Source: Asticcacaulis sp. (GTDB lineage: Bacteria; Pseudomonadota; Alphaproteobacteria; Caulobacterales; Caulobacteraceae). From it: a DNA stretch of 64,000 nt. Position numbers and translations under genes: made by a program. Within the stretch, counting starts at the first letter, position 1, and each line of letters begins with the position of its first letter. Of this stretch, positions 59,784-64,000 are shown one piece after another. The notes below the pieces were generated by a model. The model was not told the DNA's origin, made no database searches, and worked only from the letters and a program-made list of their open reading frames with translations. Where the stretch lies: assembly GCA_024707255.1 (NCBI GenBank), contig JANQAC010000002.1:304001-368000 (forward strand). The letters run 5' to 3'.

Positions 59784-61862
59784 ATGCCCCGCAGTCATAA
59801 GATTGAAGACTATCGTAACTTCGGCATCATGGCCCACATCGATGCCGGCAAGACGACGACCACAGAGCGCATTCTGTATTACACCGGCAAGAGCCACAAG
59901 ATCGGCGAAGTTCACGATGGCGCTGCCACCATGGACTGGATGGAGCAGGAGCAGGAGCGTGGCATCACCATCACCTCCGCCGCGACCACCGCGTTCTGGG
60001 AGGGCAAGCGTCTGAACATCATCGACACGCCGGGACACGTTGACTTCACCATCGAAGTCGAGCGTTCGCTCCGCGTCCTCGATGGCGCTGTCACGGTGCT
60101 TGACGGTAACGCCGGCGTTGAGCCGCAGACCGAAACCGTCTGGCGCCAGGCCGACAAGTACAAGGTGCCACGCATCGTGTTCGTCAACAAGATGGACAAG
60201 ATCGGCGCCGATTTCGACAAGTCGGTCCAGTCGATCCGCGACCGCCTTGGCGCCAAGGCGGTGCCGATCCAGTTCCCGATCGGCTCGGAAACGAACCTGA
60301 AGGGCCTCGTCGATATCGTCCGCATGACCGCAGTTGTCTGGGACAATGACGGCCCGGGCGCGACCTATCGTGACGAGCCGATCCCGGCTGACCTGGTCGA
60401 AAAGGCCAATGAAGCCCGTCAGTACCTGATCGACAACGCCGTCGAACTCGACGACGAAGCCATGGAAGCGTACCTGGAAGGCAATGAGCCTTCGATCGAC
60501 GTCATCAAGAAGTGCATCCGCAAGGCCGTCCTCACCGGCGCCTTCTATCCGATCCTCTGCGGCTCGGCCTTCAAGAACAAGGGCGTTCAGACCCTGCTCG
60601 ACGCCGTCGTCGATTATCTGCCGTCGCCGGTCGATATCCCGGCCACGCAAGGCATCGACTACAAGACCGAAGAGCCCGTCACTCGCAAGGCTTCGGACGA
60701 AGAGCCCCTGTCGGTTCTGGCGTTCAAGATCATGGATGACCCGTTCGTGGGTTCGCTGACCTTCTGCCGCCTGTATTCGGGCAAGATGGAAACCGGCCAG
60801 GGCTTGCTGAACTCGACCCGCGACAAGCGCGAGCGCGTCGGCCGTATGCTGCTCATGCACTCCAACAACCGTGAAGACATCAAGGAAGCCTATGCCGGCG
60901 ACATCGTCGCCCTGGCTGGCCTGAAGGACACCCGCACGGGTGACACCCTCTGTGATCCGCTGAAGTCCCCGGTCATCCTGGAGCGTATGGAATTCCCGGC
61001 CCCGGTTATCGAAATCGCTGTTGAACCCAAGTCGAAGGCCGACCAGGAAAAGCTGGGCGTCGCCCTGGCCAAGCTGGCCGCCGAAGATCCGTCCTTCACC
61101 GTTTCGACCGACTTCGAGTCGGGCCAGACGATCCTGAAGGGCATGGGCGAACTGCACCTCGACATCAAGATCGACATCCTAAAGCGCACCTACAAGGTGG
61201 AAGCCAATATCGGCGCGCCGCAGGTCGCTTACCGCGAGTCCATCACCCGCAAGGCCGAGATCGACTACACCCACAAGAAGCAGACCGGTGGTACGGGCCA
61301 GTTCGCCCGCGTCATGCTGACCTTCGAACCGGGCGAGCCGGGTTCGGGCTTCGTGTTTGAATCTGCCATCGTTGGTGGTGCGGTGCCGAAGGAATACATC
61401 CCCGGTGTCGAAAAGGGCCTGGAATCGGCCAAGGAAAACGGTCTGCTGGCCGGCTTCCCGCTGATCGACTTCAAGGCGACGCTTACGGACGGCAAGTTCC
61501 ACGACGTCGACTCCTCGGTCCTCGCCTTCGAAATCGCTTCGCGCGCTGCCTTCAAGGAACTGCGTGAAAAGGGCGGCCCCAAGCTGCTCGAACCGATCAT
61601 GAAGGTCGAAGTGGTCACGCCGGAAGAATACCTCGGTTCGGTCATCGGCGACCTTAACGGCCGTCGCGGCATGATCCAGGGGCAGGACATGCGTGGCAAC
61701 GCCATCGTTGTCGACGCCTTCGTGCCGCTGGCCAACATGTTCGGCTACGTGAATACCCTCCGCGGTATGTCGCAGGGCCGCGCCCAGTTCTCGATGGTTT
61801 ACGATCACTACGAGCCCGTGCCGCAGCACGTCGCCGACGAAGTGATCAAGAAGTACGCCTAA
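59784..61862 (+). CDS. fusA: elongation factor G
   Basis: 692 residues. Drives translocation on the ribosome with GTP. G1 [15 protein letters not shown], switch [19 protein letters not shown]4 VNKMDK, then domains II-V ([42 protein letters not shown]). Full length with a normal start. It is the third gene of the str operon, separated from tuf by a 164-base gap with a palindromic element. Confidence 0.97.
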   Translation: MPRSHKIEDYRNFGIMAHIDAGKTTTTERILYYTGKSHKIGEVHDGAATMDWMEQEQERGITITSAATTAFWEGKRLNIIDTPGHVDFTIEVERSLRVLDGAVTVLDGNAGVEPQTETVWRQADKYKVPRIVFVNKMDKIGADFDKSVQSIRDRLGAKAVPIQFPIGSETNLKGLVDIVRMTAVVWDNDGPGATYRDEPIPADLVEKANEARQYLIDNAVELDDEAMEAYLEGNEPSIDVIKKCIRKAVLTGAFYPILCGSAFKNKGVQTLLDAVVDYLPSPVDIPATQGIDYKTEEPVTRKASDEEPLSVLAFKIMDDPFVGSLTFCRLYSGKMETGQGLLNSTRDKRERVGRMLLMHSNNREDIKEAYAGDIVALAGLKDTRTGDTLCDPLKSPVILERMEFPAPVIEIAVEPKSKADQEKLGVALAKLAAEDPSFTVSTDFESGQTILKGMGELHLDIKIDILKRTYKVEANIGAPQVAYRESITRKAEIDYTHKKQTGGTGQFARVMLTFEPGEPGSGFVFESAIVGGAVPKEYIPGVEKGLESAKENGLLAGFPLIDFKATLTDGKFHDVDSSVLAFEIASRAAFKELREKGGPKLLEPIMKVEVVTPEEYLGSVIGDLNGRRGMIQGQDMRGNAIVVDAFVPLANMFGYVNTLRGMSQGRAQFSMVYDHYEPVPQHVADEVIKKYA

Positions 61863-61868
61863 ACCAGA

Positions 61869-61924
61869 GCGCATTCCGAAAAGTGTCCTGCAATGCTGTT
61901 GTGCACTTTTCGGATTAAATGCGC
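61869..61924. repeat. palindromic element between fusA and tuf
   Basis: GCGCATTCCGAAAAGTG faces CACTTTTCGGATTAAATGCGC around a 19-base loop, an imperfect long stem. The CCGAAAAGTG/CACTTTTCGG core is a common intergenic palindrome in alphaproteobacteria. It may weaken read-through into tuf. Confidence 0.7.
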
Positions 61925-62026
61925 GTCTGACAAATGCCTATTGGCCCGTGGCATTTTGTGTGCTACGGGCCGCTCCAACATTAACAACCCCTGACGAATG
62001 AAGGTCCGCTACGGCGGAGATGAAAT

Positions 62027-63217
<1,191 letters not shown>

Positions 63218-63290
63218 TTGAAGGCGAGGGGCCCAAGTTACGTTTCTTGGCCCCTTGACCCCGATACATGCAAGCGAGACTTGATATAAT

Positions 63291-63328
63291 AAAAAATCCT
63301 CCGGCTTTGGGCCGGGGGATTTTTTTAT
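63291..63328 (+). terminator. rho-independent terminator of the str operon
   Basis: AATCCTCCGGC pairs with GGCCGGGGGATT (one mismatch or bulge) around a short TTTG loop, flanked by A and T runs, about 75 bases after tuf. Confidence 0.88.
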
Positions 63329-63421
63329 TATTCAGACTTTCCCTGAATATGTTATGGGATCAAAGGGCCTGCGGCCCTTTGCCTTCAAATGTCTCAACGA
63401 TATGCCGCAGGAGGCCGCGCG

Positions 63422-64000
63422 ATGATCCTGATTGGCCAGTATGATTCCCCCTATGTCCGGCGCGTCGGTATTGCCCTGACGCTCTATGGCCATACGTTCG
63501 AGCATCGTCCGTGGTCGACCTTTGGCGATGGCGACAAGATCGAACCGTTCAATCCGTTGCGCCGCGTGCCGACCCTGGTGCTCGGGAATGGAGAGATCAT
63601 TCTTGAAAGCGCCTATGCGCTTGACTGGCTGGACGAGCAGGCGCGGGCTGCCGACGACATCGTCCCGCTGATTGCCGCATCAGGACCGGAACGGCAGAAG
63701 GCACTTTACTATATCGCTCTAACGACGGGCTTTTCCGACAAGGCGATTGCGCTGTTTTATGAACATGTACTGCACAAAGAAAAGTCGCCGGTCTGGCTGG
63801 AGCGCTGCAACAGGCAAATCAGCGCGGTTCTGGATGTGCTGGAAAAGATTCGTGCCGGTGCCAAAAGCCAGTGGCTGCTGGGTGGAGATATGACGCACGC
63901 CGATATCGCCCTGGCGTGCAGCCTGCGCCATGCCCGCGAGGCGCACCCGGCGATCGATTTCAGCCGATGGCCGGCCCTGGCATTCCATAGCGCGCAGTGC
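63422..64000 (+). CDS. glutathione S-transferase family protein, 3' end outside window
   Basis: 193 residues are readable and the frame is still open at the window edge. The N-terminal thioredoxin-like domain reads MILIGQYDSPYVRRVGIAL, with NPLRRVPTLVLGNGEIILESAYALDWL holding the cis-proline (VPTL) and the glutathione-binding E-S pair. The C-terminal helical domain (GDMTHADIALACSLRHA) has the N-capping and hydrophobic staple pattern. Starts with ATG shortly after GCAGGAGG. Substrate class not assignable. Confidence 0.88.
   Translation, partial: MILIGQYDSPYVRRVGIALTLYGHTFEHRPWSTFGDGDKIEPFNPLRRVPTLVLGNGEIILESAYALDWLDEQARAADDIVPLIAASGPERQKALYYIALTTGFSDKAIALFYEHVLHKEKSPVWLERCNRQISAVLDVLEKIRAGAKSQWLLGGDMTHADIALACSLRHAREAHPAIDFSRWPALAFHSAQC

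Noticed and set aside
59610-61157. 515-codon open frame on the - strand
   Set aside because: Antisense shadow of fusA, with no family motifs.

Overview
The window looks like chromosomal DNA of a GC-rich alphaproteobacterium, most likely of the Caulobacteraceae. Asticcacaulis is a reasonable guess, but no 16S gene is present to settle it. The evidence is the block rpmH-rnpA-yidC-engB-argB-dapD, an rpsL-rpsG-fusA-tuf operon, many two-component proteins, a bacteriophytochrome and sugar-acid catabolism. By eye base composition is near 60% GC, apart from two AT-rich patches (about 39.45-40.10 kb and 50.08-50.14 kb).

Region by region. 0-4.2 kb: the 3' part of malate synthase G, a convergent IclR regulator with an IclR-like operator, and a HAD-UbiA fusion overlapping a small EamA/SMR-type membrane protein. 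4.2-12.8 kb: a Tat-exported GH127 enzyme, fructose-1,6-bisphosphatase, an Hpt protein, a 2Fe-2S ferredoxin, an S1/P1 nuclease overlapping a NUDIX gene, a YeiH-YeiE-like exporter/regulator pair and a GNAT enzyme. 12.8-17.5 kb: a divergent quinone reductase/HxlR pair, then a KaiC-like ATPase followed by a hybrid histidine kinase. 17.5-25.7 kb: a frameshifted membrane PQQ glucose dehydrogenase, a TadG-like VWA protein and a galactonate pathway (dgoD, SMP-30 lactonase, dgoK, dgoA). 25.9-29.4 kb: a thiolase/FadJ-type fatty acid oxidation operon. 29.4-36.5 kb: cupin, infC with an AUU start, a glycosyltransferase, a hydrolase, a GMC oxidoreductase, an SDR and an epimerase. 36.7-40.2 kb: clpB, an AT-rich membrane protein gene that looks acquired, and tRNA-Glu. 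40.2-49.1 kb: dapD, a HAD nucleotidase, argB, engB, yidC, rnpA, rpmH and a HAMP histidine kinase. 49.1-52.4 kb: a decayed segment with an integrase-like scrap, a deleted type III restriction (Res) remnant, an iron-permease-family gene and a broken AMP-ligase. 52.4-58.5 kb: a sensory cluster of heme oxygenase, bacteriophytochrome hybrid kinase, a PNPOx-GAF-winged-helix protein with a second PNPOx protein, and a hemerythrin. 58.8-64 kb: the str operon and a GST cut by the window edge.

How genes fit together. dgoD, dgoK and dgoA with the lactonase convert galactonate to pyruvate and glyceraldehyde-3-phosphate. The heme oxygenase makes biliverdin for the phytochrome. The thiolase and FadJ-like protein form a beta-oxidation pair. 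Four conserved genes (KaiC-like, mGDH, thiolase, AMP-ligase) carry five single-base frame breaks between them, two of them in G runs. This may reflect read-level indels as much as real decay. I found no CRISPR array, no intact prophage and no complete defence system. The most unusual gene set is the PNPOx-GAF-wHTH pair beside the phytochrome and hemerythrin.
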